Of a stretch of 21,413 bases of DNA, positions 1 to 8,310 are shown in pieces. The position numbers and the translations under genes are program-made. The notes under the pieces are model-generated. The model did no database searches and was not told the DNA's origin. It saw only the letters and a program-made list of their open reading frames with translations. The DNA comes from Collinsella sp. (GTDB lineage: Bacteria > Actinomycetota > Coriobacteriia > Coriobacteriales > Coriobacteriaceae), in the NCBI GenBank assembly GCA_019425005.1, contig JAHYYK010000040.1, positions 1 to 21,413 on the forward strand, read 5' to 3'. The first letter of the stretch is position 1. Every line of letters starts with the position of its first letter.

Positions 1-1
1 A

Positions 2-682
2 TTAATGGATGGAAACGGATGTTCTATCGGGACACACTTTTTGTCCTATAAGCCTCTTGCGCAGGGTGCGCATGAACACGCGCAGGCTCGCCAGATCGCT
101 GTCCCAGCTCGTGCCCCATATCTCGCGGGTGATGAAGGTGTGGGTGAGCACCTTGTCGACGTTTTTCGCCAGAAGGACGAGCAATTTGTACTCGGTTGGG
201 GTGAGCGAGAGCTCGCGTCCGTCTTTCGTCGCGTATCCCGCGGCGTAGTCGATATGCAGCGGACCGTTGTCAAACGTGCTCGCTTCTGTCGACTCGCTCG
301 ACGCCATCGAGGAGCGCCTCAAATTCGCACGGACGCGCGCGAGCAACTCATCCACAGAAAAGGGCTTGGTGAGGTAGTCGTCTGCCCCTGCGTCAAGTGC
401 TGCAATCTTGTCGGAATCTTCGGTGCGCGCCGAAATGACGATAATGGGGACTGCCGACCAGCTTCGGATCTTCGTGATGACCTCGATACCGTCAATGTCA
501 GGAAGGCCGAGGTCGAGCATGATGAGGCTGGGGCCGTGCGACACCGCATCCATGATGGCGGCCTGGCCGTTGCAAACCTTGCTCACGACATAGCCGTGGA
601 GGTCAAGCGCGGTCGAAACGAGGTTTTGAACGGTCAGGTCATCTTCGACCAGGAGGATGCGTGGCTTAGCGGCATTATTCAT
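2..682 (-). CDS. kdpE: KdpE response regulator (OmpR family) with atypical C-terminus
   Basis: Cytoplasmic transcription factor that, when phosphorylated by KdpD, activates kdpFABC under potassium limitation (family knowledge). Seen: a receiver domain at residues 7-122 with acidic pocket D14/D15, phosphoacceptor D57 in LIMLDLGLPD, S84 and K106 (TKPF); a winged-helix domain from about 138 to 210. Length is 226 aa against 225 in E. coli. The ATG at 682 is chosen because homology starts at MNNAAKPRILLVEDD; the frame stays open upstream only through the antisense of kdpD. The start overlaps the kdpD stop by 8 nt, implying translational coupling. Odd: similarity to KdpE stops after RTLRKRL (residue 211). 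The last 15 residues lack the usual G-[VI]-G-Y-R wing hairpin, and the TAA is almost at the window edge. Confidence 0.93.
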   Translation of the reverse strand: MNNAAKPRILLVEDDLTVQNLVSTALDLHGYVVSKVCNGQAAIMDAVSHGPSLIMLDLGLPDIDGIEVITKIRSWSAVPIIVISARTEDSDKIAALDAGADDYLTKPFSVDELLARVRANLRRSSMASSESTEASTFDNGPLHIDYAAGYATKDGRELSLTPTEYKLLVLLAKNVDKVLTHTFITREIWGTSWDSDLASLRVFMRTLRKRLIGQKVCPDRTSVSIH

Positions 683-3410
683 GAATCTCGATCTCCTCGG
701 CAGGCAGGGTAAAACGGAAGACGGCCCCATGGGGGTGGTTGTCGCGAACTTCGATGACGCCGCCATGCGCCTCCACGATGGAGCGGCAGAGCGACAGCCC
801 AAGGCCGATGCTTCGACGCGAATCCACGGGCCGCGTATTGCTTGAGGTGAAGAAACGCTCAAAGATATGAGGCTTGTCGCAGTCTGCTACACCCGGCCCA
901 TCGTCTGCGACGTCCACCACGATGAACTCACCCTCGCGACGTGCGCTGATGGTGACAGTCGAGTCCTCGGGCGTGTATTTGAAGGCGTTCATGATGAGAT
1001 TCGTAAGCACCTGCATGATGAGATGGACGTCGATGCGTACCAGCAGGATGTCGTCAGTGTGCTCGATGGTGACGGCACGTCCATGCGATGCTTGGGCGAC
1101 ATGGCTGAGGGCGGCCTCGATGACCTCGTCGATGAGCTCGGATGTTAAGTTGAGGCGAATGGTGCCGTCCTCGACGCGTGTGATGGCGAGGAGGTTTTCC
1201 ACGGTATCGATAAGCCAGAGGGAATCGTCGTAGATGGCATCGGCAAGATCGCAGCGCTGTTCGAAGCTGAGCTTCTCGTCGCTCTTCCGAAGGATTGCCG
1301 CAGATCCGGATATAGCCGTGAGGGGTGTCCTCAAATCGTGGCCGATGGAGCGCAAAAGGTTGGCGCGCAGCTGCTCGTTTTTCGCCAAGACCGCAGCCTC
1401 TTCGCGCTCTTGCGCCGCCCGGTCGCTTTCGAGCGCCAAGGCGCATTCACCTACGATAGATAGGACGATCGAATGCTCGAAGGCTTCGATCTCGCGCCCC
1501 TCCAGGGCGATGCCGATGACACCGAATACCTTGTCGCCGGTGCGAACCGCGAGGTAGAGACAGTGTGCCTCAGGCAGGGTCCGCGTGCTTGCGCCCGCGC
1601 GCTTGTTGTTGGTGTAGGTCCAGGTTGCAACGGCGCGCTCGTAGTCGGTGAGCAGCGACGCGGATCGGTTTTCGGTGCCAGCGGACTCATAGAGCGCTTT
1701 GCCGAGCGTGCCGTGTTCGGCGGTGTAGAAGACCACGTCGAGTTTTAGCAGTTTGATGAGTTGGTTCATGGCGACGCGGGCGCACTCCTCCGCGCTATGG
1801 GCTTGCTGCAAGAGCTGGTTCGTTTCGAGGAGTACGCGCGTTTTGAATGCGTTCTCGGCGGAGGTACGGGCGTTGTCGGCGATGCGCGCAGTTAACTCGC
1901 CGGCGACCATAGCGGTAGCGAACATGATGCCGAACGTGACCAGATAGCTTCGGTCGTAGCTGGCGAGCGAAAACAGAGGCGTGACGAAGCAGAAGTTGTA
2001 AAGCACTACAGAGAGCACGCTCGATACGATCGTGCAGATACGCCCCGTCGTGGTGACGGCGGTCAGCAGGGCCGTGAGGATATAGAGGGATATGATGCTG
2101 GAATCGGCAAATCCCAGATGGCGGAAAGCCGTGCCGATCGCCGTGGCGACAAGAGAGAGGGCCAGCGTGCGAAGCACGTTTCGGCTGTTGGGCGGCTGCA
2201 GGGCGAGCGTACGGCGGCGTCCTTTGGGCCGGGAGGGCGGAGTCGACTGGTCTGGAATGATGTAAATGTCGAGGTTCGGGGCGAATGTTATGAGCTGTTC
2301 TACGAGAGATTTGCGGCCAAAGAGGGCCTGACGGACGCTGCTGCGCTCGCCCGTGCGCCCCATGACGATTTTCGAAATACCCGACAGGCGCGCGAACTCG
2401 GAGATCTGAAACGCGATGTCGTCGCCATAGACGGTTTCCATATGTGCTCCGAGCTGCTCGGCTAGGGCGATATTGGCTGCAAGCTTGGTACGCTCATTAT
2501 CGCTCATGGCTTGCGTGTGCGGGCTCTCTACGAACAGGGCGACGAGCTCGCTGCGAAACGCTTTCGCCATGCGCGCGGCGGCACGGACGATGCGGGGATT
2601 GGTCGGCGCCGGGGAGACACAGACTAAGATACGCTCCCTGGTGTAGTAGTCACGGTTTCCCAGCACGCGTGCGGCGTCTGTGAGGTGGCCGGTGCGATCG
2701 GCGCAGCGGCGCAGCGCGATTTCTCGGAGTGCGGTGAGGTTCTCGACGGTAAAAAAATGCTGTTGCGCTCGGGCGGCTTGCGCGGGACGGTAGACGAGGC
2801 CGGCGCGAAGGCGCTCAAGTAGGTCTTCGGGCTCTATGTCGACGAGCTCGACCTGGTCGGCATCATCGAAGATACGGTCGGGGATTCGTTCGCTCACGAC
2901 AACGCCGGTGATGGATGCAACCATGTCGTTTAGGCTCTCGATATGCTGAACGTTCACGGTCGTATAGACGTCGATGCCCGCATGTAGAAGTTCCTCGACG
3001 TCTCGATAGCGTTTGTCGTGGCGAGACCCCGGCGCATTCGTATGGGCGAGCTCGTCGACAAGGATGAGCTGAGGGGCGCGTTCGATAGCCGCATCTAGAT
3101 CGAACTCGCTGAGCGCAATGCCGTTGTGCTCGATGAGTTTACAGGGCACTTTCTCAAGCCCTTGTGCAAGATGGGCAGTTGCCGGACGTTCGTGCGGCTC
3201 AATGTACCCCGCGACGACGTCAACACCTCGCCGCTTGGCGGCGTGGGCGGCTTGAAGCATCGCATAGGTTTTGCCTGCGCCGGCAGCGTAGCCAAAGAAA
3301 ATCTTGAGGTGTCCCCGGCTGGTTCGAGCGTCATCGGCGACCTCGTCTTTCTCAATTGCCTTGAGGATGAGGTCTGGATTGACGCGAGTGTCCGATGCGT
3401 CGCGCTGCAT
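675..3410 (-). CDS. kdpD: KdpD osmosensitive potassium-channel sensor histidine kinase
   Basis: Membrane sensor kinase that controls KdpE phosphorylation in response to potassium limitation and osmotic stress. The 911 residues contain, in order: an N-terminal KdpD sensor domain (about 34-240) with Walker A GYAAGAGKT at 40-48 and the LILVDELAHTNAPGSRH block at 115-131; a universal-stress-protein-like domain (about 259-386); a four-helix DUF4118 membrane block (about 412-505); a GAF-like region (about 525-660); HisKA with phosphoacceptor H691 in SIGHDLRTPLTAI; and HATPase with N-box NLIMNAFKYTP and G-box DDGPG at 837-841. All key residues are present and the length matches the family (E. coli 894). 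The ATG at 3410 is preferred because AAAGG sits 7 nt upstream; an in-frame ATG at 3446 also exists. It is transcribed divergently from kdpFABC and overlaps kdpE. Confidence 0.96.
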   Translation of the reverse strand: MQRDASDTRVNPDLILKAIEKDEVADDARTSRGHLKIFFGYAAGAGKTYAMLQAAHAAKRRGVDVVAGYIEPHERPATAHLAQGLEKVPCKLIEHNGIALSEFDLDAAIERAPQLILVDELAHTNAPGSRHDKRYRDVEELLHAGIDVYTTVNVQHIESLNDMVASITGVVVSERIPDRIFDDADQVELVDIEPEDLLERLRAGLVYRPAQAARAQQHFFTVENLTALREIALRRCADRTGHLTDAARVLGNRDYYTRERILVCVSPAPTNPRIVRAAARMAKAFRSELVALFVESPHTQAMSDNERTKLAANIALAEQLGAHMETVYGDDIAFQISEFARLSGISKIVMGRTGERSSVRQALFGRKSLVEQLITFAPNLDIYIIPDQSTPPSRPKGRRRTLALQPPNSRNVLRTLALSLVATAIGTAFRHLGFADSSIISLYILTALLTAVTTTGRICTIVSSVLSVVLYNFCFVTPLFSLASYDRSYLVTFGIMFATAMVAGELTARIADNARTSAENAFKTRVLLETNQLLQQAHSAEECARVAMNQLIKLLKLDVVFYTAEHGTLGKALYESAGTENRSASLLTDYERAVATWTYTNNKRAGASTRTLPEAHCLYLAVRTGDKVFGVIGIALEGREIEAFEHSIVLSIVGECALALESDRAAQEREEAAVLAKNEQLRANLLRSIGHDLRTPLTAISGSAAILRKSDEKLSFEQRCDLADAIYDDSLWLIDTVENLLAITRVEDGTIRLNLTSELIDEVIEAALSHVAQASHGRAVTIEHTDDILLVRIDVHLIMQVLTNLIMNAFKYTPEDSTVTISARREGEFIVVDVADDGPGVADCDKPHIFERFFTSSNTRPVDSRRSIGLGLSLCRSIVEAHGGVIEVRDNHPHGAVFRFTLPAEEIEIHE

Positions 3411-3482
3411 AGCGTAGCCTTTCTGAAGCGTTGTCCATGCGTGCATACGCGGTGAGGACGCCACTGTATGCTCGCGAGGTCG

Positions 3483-3488
3483 AGTATA
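3483..3488 (-). promoter_or_regulatory. Possible -10 element for kdpDE
   Basis: On the minus strand this reads TATACT, a good -10 hexamer, 72 bases upstream of the kdpD ATG. No convincing -35 is visible 16-18 bases further upstream, so the call is weak. Confidence 0.3.
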
Positions 3489-3520
3489 GGCGCACTGCAG
3501 CCGCAATAGTGCTTTCTACC

Positions 3521-3542
3521 TGCATCTTTACGGCATCTTAAG
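3521..3542. promoter_or_regulatory. Direct repeat in kdpD-kdpF divergent region, candidate KdpE operator
   Basis: Two tandem 11-mers, TGCATCTTTAC (3521-3531) and GGCATCTTAAG (3532-3542), share the core GCATCTT spaced by exactly one helical turn. OmpR-family dimers bind such head-to-tail repeats. The site lies between kdpDE and kdpFABC, about 40-60 bases upstream of the presumed kdpF transcription start. Assignment to KdpE is inferred from position and repeat geometry. Confidence 0.55.
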
Positions 3543-3568
3543 GACGTGGGCCCCGGCCCTCACGCCTC

Positions 3569-3574
3569 TTTAAT
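3569..3574 (+). promoter_or_regulatory. Possible -10 element for kdpFABC
   Basis: TTTAAT lies about 30 bases downstream of the candidate KdpE repeat. No good -35 is present, as expected for an activator-dependent promoter. Transcription would start near 3581, at the first base of a predicted leader hairpin. Confidence 0.35.
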
Positions 3575-3580
3575 CCCTAG

Positions 3581-3633
3581 AAGCGTTTACTGTCCCCAGA
3601 CGCTTGCGAGAGCAGGCGTCCGAGACATCGGAC
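3581..3633 (+). promoter_or_regulatory. Structured kdpFABC leader with overlapping alternative hairpins
   Basis: Three stems are readable. Stem A pairs 3581-3588 with 3598-3605 (AAGCGTTT/AGACGCTT, one G-U). Stem B pairs 3599-3607 with 3612-3620 (GACGCTTGC/GCAGGCGTC, one G-U) and closes a GAGA tetraloop. Stem C pairs 3618-3623 with 3628-3633 (GTCCGA/TCGGAC). A and B share 3599-3605 and B and C share 3618-3620, so B excludes A and C. The kdpF ribosome binding site (AAAGGGG, 3642-3648) follows 8 bases later. A regulatory switch is inference; the pairings are seen directly. Confidence 0.4.
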
Positions 3634-3654
3634 CGCGCGTGAAAGGGGCGGTAA

Positions 3655-3741
3655 ATGGACATCCTCAGTCCCATCATCGGAGTCGTCTGCATTGGACTCT
3701 TTATCTATTACATCTACATTCTGATGAGGAGTGATTCGTAA
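3655..3741 (+). CDS. kdpF: KdpF small membrane subunit of the Kdp potassium ATPase
   Basis: A 28-residue peptide, MDILSPIIGVVCIGLFIYYI then YILMRSDS, forming one transmembrane helix (about residues 5-23) with a short polar tail. KdpF (29 aa in E. coli) is a single-helix subunit that stabilises the KdpFABC complex. Size, hydrophobicity and position directly before kdpA identify it. A strong ribosome binding site (AAAGGGG) lies 6 bases upstream of the ATG, and the stop is 3 bases before the kdpA start. It is the first gene of the rightward kdpFABC operon. Confidence 0.88.
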   Translation: MDILSPIIGVVCIGLFIYYIYILMRSDS

Positions 3742-3744
3742 ACT

Positions 3745-5568
3745 ATGGATGCTGCGATTCAGTACATCTTGTACTTTGCCGTGCTCGTCGTCTTGGCCGT
3801 TCCGCTCGGTCGGTTCATGGCCCATATCATGGATGGTGAGCATACGTTCCTGTCGCCTGTGTTTGCTCCTGTGGAGCGTGGCGTCTATCGTCTGCTTCGC
3901 ATCGACGCGGCAGAGCAGATGGGGTGTAGGCGCTATCTGGCGAGCGTGCTGGTCTTTTCGGGGATCGGCCTCGTGGCTCTTGTGGCACTCCAGGTGCTTC
4001 AGTCTTTCTTGCCAGGCAATCCCCAGCACCTGCCGAGTGTGTCATGGGACCTGTCGTTCAATACGGCTGCTTCCTTCATAACCAACACCAACTGGCAATC
4101 CTATTCCGGTGAGACCACCCTGTCCTACTTTGTGCAGTTCATGGGCCTCACCGTGCAAAACTTCTTGTCCGCCGGCACCGGTATTGCGGTCATGTTCGCG
4201 CTCATCCGCGGTTTCCGTCAGGTCAAGGAGCAGGGTCTGGGTTCCTTCTGGGTCGACCTCACCCGCACCGTCCTGTATGTGCTCATCCCGCTGAACCTCG
4301 TGTTCGGCATCTGCCTGGCTGCCGGTGGCGTTATCTCCAATTTTCAGCCGGCTCAGAAGGCTGAGCTCGTAGAGCCCGTTGCTGTCCAGCCTAATGCAGA
4401 CGGCGGTTGGAGCGTCATCGACGGCGCCCAGATCGAGGGCGACACGGTCAAGGTCGACGGCAAGGTCGTCGAGGGCGCCCGCGTGGTCACCGAGCAGTTT
4501 TTGCCCCAGGGTCCTGCGGCCAGCCAGGTTGCCATCAAACAATCCGGCACCAACGGCGGCGGCTTCTTTGGCGCGAACTCTGCGCATCCGTATGAGAACC
4601 CCAATGCCTTCACCAACATCATCGAGATGACCAGCTTGCTGCTGATTCCGGTCGCCTGCTGCTTCACCTTCGGCATCGGTGTCAAGAATGCCAGGCAGGG
4701 CAAGGCCATCTTCGCGGCGATGTTTATCCTGCTCGTGGTCTTTACCGGCATCATCGCCGTTAACGAGCATATGGGTACGCCGCAGCTGGCAGATGGCGGC
4801 GCGGTCAACATCGAGATGACCGATGGCCAGGCGGGCGGCAACATGGAGGGCAAGGAGAGCCGCTTTGGCATCGCCTCCTCTTCTACCTGGTCCGCTTTCA
4901 CGACGGCTGCTTCCAACGGCTCGGTCAACTCCATGCACGACTCCTACACCCCGCTGGGCGGGTTTGTCCAGATGCTCCAGATAGCGCTGGGCGAGGTGGT
5001 GTTCGGCGGCGTGGGCTGCGGCCTGTACGGCATGATCGGCTTCGCCATCCTCACGGTATTTATCGCCGGCCTTATGGTCGGCCGCACGCCCGAGTTCCTG
5101 GGCAAGAAGATCGAGCCGACCGAGATGCGCTGGGCGGTGGTTCTGTGTCTCGCCACCCCGTTCGCCATTCTGGTGAGCTCCACTATCGCCTGCATGGTGC
5201 CCGGTCTTGTCGACCAACTCAACAACGGCGGGGCGCATGGCTTCTCCGAGGTCCTGTACACCCTTACTTCGGCTGGCGGCAACAACGGCTCCTCATTCGC
5301 CGGCATGAACTGCAACATCCCGTGGATCAACGTGCTGCTGGGTATCGAGATGCTGTTCGCGCGGTTCCTGCCGATTGCGGGCACGCTCGCCATCGCGGGC
5401 TCGCTGGCCGGGAAGGGCAAGGTCGCCGAGGGCGCCGGCACGCTTTCCACCACCAATGCCATGTTCGTGTTCCTGCTGGTATTCGTCGTTCTGCTGATTG
5501 GCGCCCTGAGCTTCTTCCCGGCGTTGGCGCTTGGTCCCGTTGCCGAATTCTTCCAGATGGTTGCGTAA
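3745..5568 (+). CDS. kdpA: KdpA potassium-binding and translocating subunit
   Basis: Channel-like membrane subunit of the KdpFABC P-type ATPase that selects potassium at the extracellular face. Of 607 residues, the four selectivity-filter regions are all visible: TNTNWQSYSGE (113-123), GTNGGGFFGANSAHPYENP (268-286), TTAASNGSVNSMHDS (386-400) and TSAGGNNGSSFAG (508-520). About ten hydrophobic segments follow the known topology. It is roughly 50 residues longer than E. coli KdpA (557), and the extra length appears to be a polar segment at about 203-255, upstream of the conserved PQGPAASQ. The ATG at 3745 is 3 bases after the kdpF stop, with GAGGAG about 13 bases upstream overlapping the kdpF end. 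kdpB follows after 15 bases. Confidence 0.97.
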   Translation: MDAAIQYILYFAVLVVLAVPLGRFMAHIMDGEHTFLSPVFAPVERGVYRLLRIDAAEQMGCRRYLASVLVFSGIGLVALVALQVLQSFLPGNPQHLPSVSWDLSFNTAASFITNTNWQSYSGETTLSYFVQFMGLTVQNFLSAGTGIAVMFALIRGFRQVKEQGLGSFWVDLTRTVLYVLIPLNLVFGICLAAGGVISNFQPAQKAELVEPVAVQPNADGGWSVIDGAQIEGDTVKVDGKVVEGARVVTEQFLPQGPAASQVAIKQSGTNGGGFFGANSAHPYENPNAFTNIIEMTSLLLIPVACCFTFGIGVKNARQGKAIFAAMFILLVVFTGIIAVNEHMGTPQLADGGAVNIEMTDGQAGGNMEGKESRFGIASSSTWSAFTTAASNGSVNSMHDSYTPLGGFVQMLQIALGEVVFGGVGCGLYGMIGFAILTVFIAGLMVGRTPEFLGKKIEPTEMRWAVVLCLATPFAILVSSTIACMVPGLVDQLNNGGAHGFSEVLYTLTSAGGNNGSSFAGMNCNIPWINVLLGIEMLFARFLPIAGTLAIAGSLAGKGKVAEGAGTLSTTNAMFVFLLVFVVLLIGALSFFPALALGPVAEFFQMVA

Positions 5569-5583
5569 AGGAGTCGCAGATTT

Positions 5584-7644
5584 ATGGCTATGCAAAAAGA
5601 CATGATGAGCCGCGCGGTGCGCGATTCATTTGCCAAGCTTGACCCCCGTGTCCAGGTCCAAAACCCGGTCATGTTCCTGGTGTGGCTGTCGGCCGCCATG
5701 ACCTCCATTCTGGCTATCGCCTCAATTATTGGGGTACAGGACGCCGACGTCCCCACGTACTATGTGATCGCCATTGCCGTCATTCTCTGGCTGACCGACC
5801 TCTTTTCAAATTTTGCCGAGGCGCTTGCCGAGGGCCGCGGTAAGGCGCAGGCAGATTCCCTGCGCGCGGCGAAAAAGGACGTCGAGGCCCATCGCATCGA
5901 GTCCGTCGAGGATAAGGACCGTTTCACGGTCGTTCCCGGTACCAAGCTCTCACGCGGGGATCTGGTGGTCGTGCGCGCCGGCGAGCAGATTCCGGGAGAC
6001 GGCGATGTCATCGAGGGTGCCGCCTCGGTTGATGAGTCGGCCATCACCGGCGAGTCTGCACCCGTGGTTCGTGAGGCTGGCGGCGACCGTTCTGCCGTCA
6101 CTGGCGGCACTACCGTGCTTTCCGATTGGATTGTGGTGAAAATTACCAGCGAGCCTGGCCAGAGCTTCCTGGATAAGATGATCGCCATGGTCGAGGGCGC
6201 CGCCCGCAAGAAGACCCCCAACGAGGTCGCGCTCGAGATCTTTCTGGTTGCTCTGTCCGTCATCTTCATCCTCGTGACGATCGCACTGTATTGCTACTCG
6301 AGTTTCTCTGCAGGGCTCAACGGTATGGCGAATCCCACCGCTGTGACCACGCTCGTTGCCTTGCTCGTCTGTCTGGCGCCCACCACCATTGGTGCGCTGC
6401 TGTCCGCCATTGGCATCGCCGGCATGAGCCGACTGAACGAGGCCAACGTGCTGGCCATGTCCGGCCGCGCCATCGAGGCCGCCGGTGACGTCGACATCCT
6501 CATGCTCGATAAGACCGGTACCATCACCTTGGGCAACCGCCAGGCCGCTGAGTTCATTCCGGTCGACGGTGTCGATCCGGCAGAACTCGCCGATGCCGCG
6601 CAGCTGTCCTCTCTGGCGGATGAGACCCCCGAGGGCCGCTCCATCGTCGTGCTCGCCAAGGAGCAGTTTGGGCTGCGCGGCCGCACACTCGAGGATAAGG
6701 GCATGGAGTTCATCCCCTTCACCGCGGCGACCCGCATGTCCGGTGTGAACTACGCCGACAGCGAGATTCGCAAGGGTGCGGCCGATTCCGTTCGCGCTTA
6801 TGTGGAGGCTGCCGGAGGAGTGTTTTCGAAGGAGTGCGACGAGGCCGTCGAACGCATTGCGAAGGTGGGCGGCACCCCGTTGGTCGTGGCAAAGGACCGA
6901 CGTGTGCTGGGCGTTGTGTACCTCAAGGACATCATCAAGTCCGGCGTTAAGGAGAAGTTCGCCGACCTGCGCCGCATGGGTATCAAGACCATCATGGTGA
7001 CGGGTGATAATCCGCTGACGGCCGCCGCCATCGCAGCCGAGGCGGGCGTGGACGACTTCCTGGCCGAGGCCACCCCCGAGGGCAAGCTCGAGAAGATCCG
7101 CGCGTTCCAGCATGAGGGCCATCTGGTCGCGATGACCGGCGACGGCACCAACGACGCGCCGGCGCTGGCGCAGGCGGATGTCGCCGTGGCCATGAACACG
7201 GGAACCCAGGCTGCCAAGGAGGCCGGCAACATGGTCGACCTCGACTCCAGCCCCACCAAGCTCATCGATATCGTGCGTATCGGCAAGCAACTGCTCATGA
7301 CCCGCGGCTCGCTCACGACCTTCTCGGTCGCCAACGACGTCGCCAAGTATTTCGCCATTATCCCGGCGCTATTCTCGCCGATCTACCCCGGGTTGGACAC
7401 CCTCAACATCCTGGGGCTCACCAGCCCGTTGACTGCCGTGCTGTCCGCCATTATCTACAACGCGCTGGTCATCGTCGCGCTGATTCCTGCCGCCCTGAAA
7501 GGCGTGAAGTACCGCGAGCTTTCGTCCGGCCAGCTGCTGACCCACAACCTGCTGGTGTGGGGTCTGGGCGGTATCGTGGCGCCGTTCGTATTCATCAAGA
7601 TTATCGACATGCTGCTGGCCTTGTTCGGCATTGGCATGATGTAG
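5584..7644 (+). CDS. kdpB: KdpB P-type ATPase catalytic subunit
   Basis: Hydrolyses ATP to drive potassium import by the KdpFABC complex. The 686-residue protein has every P-type ATPase landmark: actuator TGES at 155-158 (the serine corresponds to the inhibitory phosphoserine S162 of E. coli KdpB), CLAPTTIGALLSAIG membrane motif (263-277), phosphorylation site DKTGTIT with D309, MVTGDNPLTA, and the hinge motif TGDGTNDAPALAQADVAVAM. The C-terminal membrane helices include SVANDVAKYFAIIPALF. Length matches E. coli (682). The start at 5584 has AAAGGAG about 10 bases upstream. It sits between kdpA and kdpC with 15- and 12-base gaps, clearly one transcript. No odd residues seen. Confidence 0.98.
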   Translation: MAMQKDMMSRAVRDSFAKLDPRVQVQNPVMFLVWLSAAMTSILAIASIIGVQDADVPTYYVIAIAVILWLTDLFSNFAEALAEGRGKAQADSLRAAKKDVEAHRIESVEDKDRFTVVPGTKLSRGDLVVVRAGEQIPGDGDVIEGAASVDESAITGESAPVVREAGGDRSAVTGGTTVLSDWIVVKITSEPGQSFLDKMIAMVEGAARKKTPNEVALEIFLVALSVIFILVTIALYCYSSFSAGLNGMANPTAVTTLVALLVCLAPTTIGALLSAIGIAGMSRLNEANVLAMSGRAIEAAGDVDILMLDKTGTITLGNRQAAEFIPVDGVDPAELADAAQLSSLADETPEGRSIVVLAKEQFGLRGRTLEDKGMEFIPFTAATRMSGVNYADSEIRKGAADSVRAYVEAAGGVFSKECDEAVERIAKVGGTPLVVAKDRRVLGVVYLKDIIKSGVKEKFADLRRMGIKTIMVTGDNPLTAAAIAAEAGVDDFLAEATPEGKLEKIRAFQHEGHLVAMTGDGTNDAPALAQADVAVAMNTGTQAAKEAGNMVDLDSSPTKLIDIVRIGKQLLMTRGSLTTFSVANDVAKYFAIIPALFSPIYPGLDTLNILGLTSPLTAVLSAIIYNALVIVALIPAALKGVKYRELSSGQLLTHNLLVWGLGGIVAPFVFIKIIDMLLALFGIGMM

Positions 7645-7656
7645 ACGGAGGTTTGT

Positions 7657-8247
7657 ATGTTCAAAGGTATCGCATCGCGCGCACTTGGCGTGTTCGCGCT
7701 GTTTACCATCGTCTGCGGCCTGGGATACACGCTCGTGGTGACCGGCGTCGCGCAGCTTGCGTTTCCGTACCAGGCGAACGGATCGCTTATTACGGTCGAC
7801 GGCAAGGTTGTGGGTTCCGAGCTCATCGGCCAGAACTTTGATGACGAAGCCCACATGTGGGGTCGTATCCAGAACGTGTCAATTGTCGAAGGCGAAGACG
7901 GCGAGCTCATGGCGTATGGTGTCCCGTCCAACCTGTCCCCGGCGAGTGAGGAGTATCGGCAGCTGATAGATGCGCGCGTGAAGAAGATCCGCGCCGCCAA
8001 CCCCGATGCCGATATGGACGCCGTGCCCGTCGATCTGGTGACGTGTTCGGGGTCCGGTCTCGACCCGGAGATCTCTCCGGATGCCGCCGAGTACCAGGTT
8101 CCGCGCCTTGCCAAGGCCACGGGCAAAAGTGAGGACGAGGTGCGCGACATCATCGCCGCGTGCACCAAGGGCCGTTTCCTCGGCGTGTTCGGCGAGCCCA
8201 CGGTCAACGTGCTCAAGGTGAACCTTATGCTGGACGGCGCGCTGTAG
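7657..8247 (+). CDS. kdpC: KdpC subunit of the potassium-transporting ATPase
   Basis: Single-span membrane subunit that assists the KdpB ATPase and stabilises the complex. The 196 residues begin with one transmembrane helix (about 8-31), followed by an extracytoplasmic domain. Family motifs are present: GSELIGQNF near 53-61, MWGRIQ (67-72), SGSGLDPEISP (131-141), YQVPRLAKATG, and the C-terminal GRFLGVFGEPTVNVLKVNL. Typical family length is about 190. Ribosome binding site CGGAGG ends 5 bases before the ATG, and the gene follows kdpB by 12 bases. It is the last gene of kdpFABC; a long hairpin with a T-run lies about 65 bases downstream. Confidence 0.97.
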   Translation: MFKGIASRALGVFALFTIVCGLGYTLVVTGVAQLAFPYQANGSLITVDGKVVGSELIGQNFDDEAHMWGRIQNVSIVEGEDGELMAYGVPSNLSPASEEYRQLIDARVKKIRAANPDADMDAVPVDLVTCSGSGLDPEISPDAAEYQVPRLAKATGKSEDEVRDIIAACTKGRFLGVFGEPTVNVLKVNLMLDGAL

Positions 8248-8310
8248 GTGAGGAAGTGGCGGATGAGGGCATGACTGACTATCTGAGCCCTCAATTCCAC
8301 CCCGCCCATC

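Noticed and set aside
3581..3650. Known c-di-AMP or potassium riboswitch upstream of kdpF
   Set aside because: The leader is too short (about 70 bases) and I could not match conserved motifs of those families; kept only as an unassigned structured leader.
5950..7290. Long open frame antisense to kdpB, and similar ones antisense to kdpA (4042-5238), the LacI gene (11385-12521) and htrA (15212-16390)
   Set aside because: All lie opposite well-supported genes, carry His/Arg/Gly-rich translations typical of reverse-frame GC bias, and lack ribosome binding sites and domains.
8264..8293. TGAGGGC/GCCCTCA hairpin just after kdpC
   Set aside because: Short stem, 16-nt loop and no T-run; the hairpin at 8311-8382 explains termination better.
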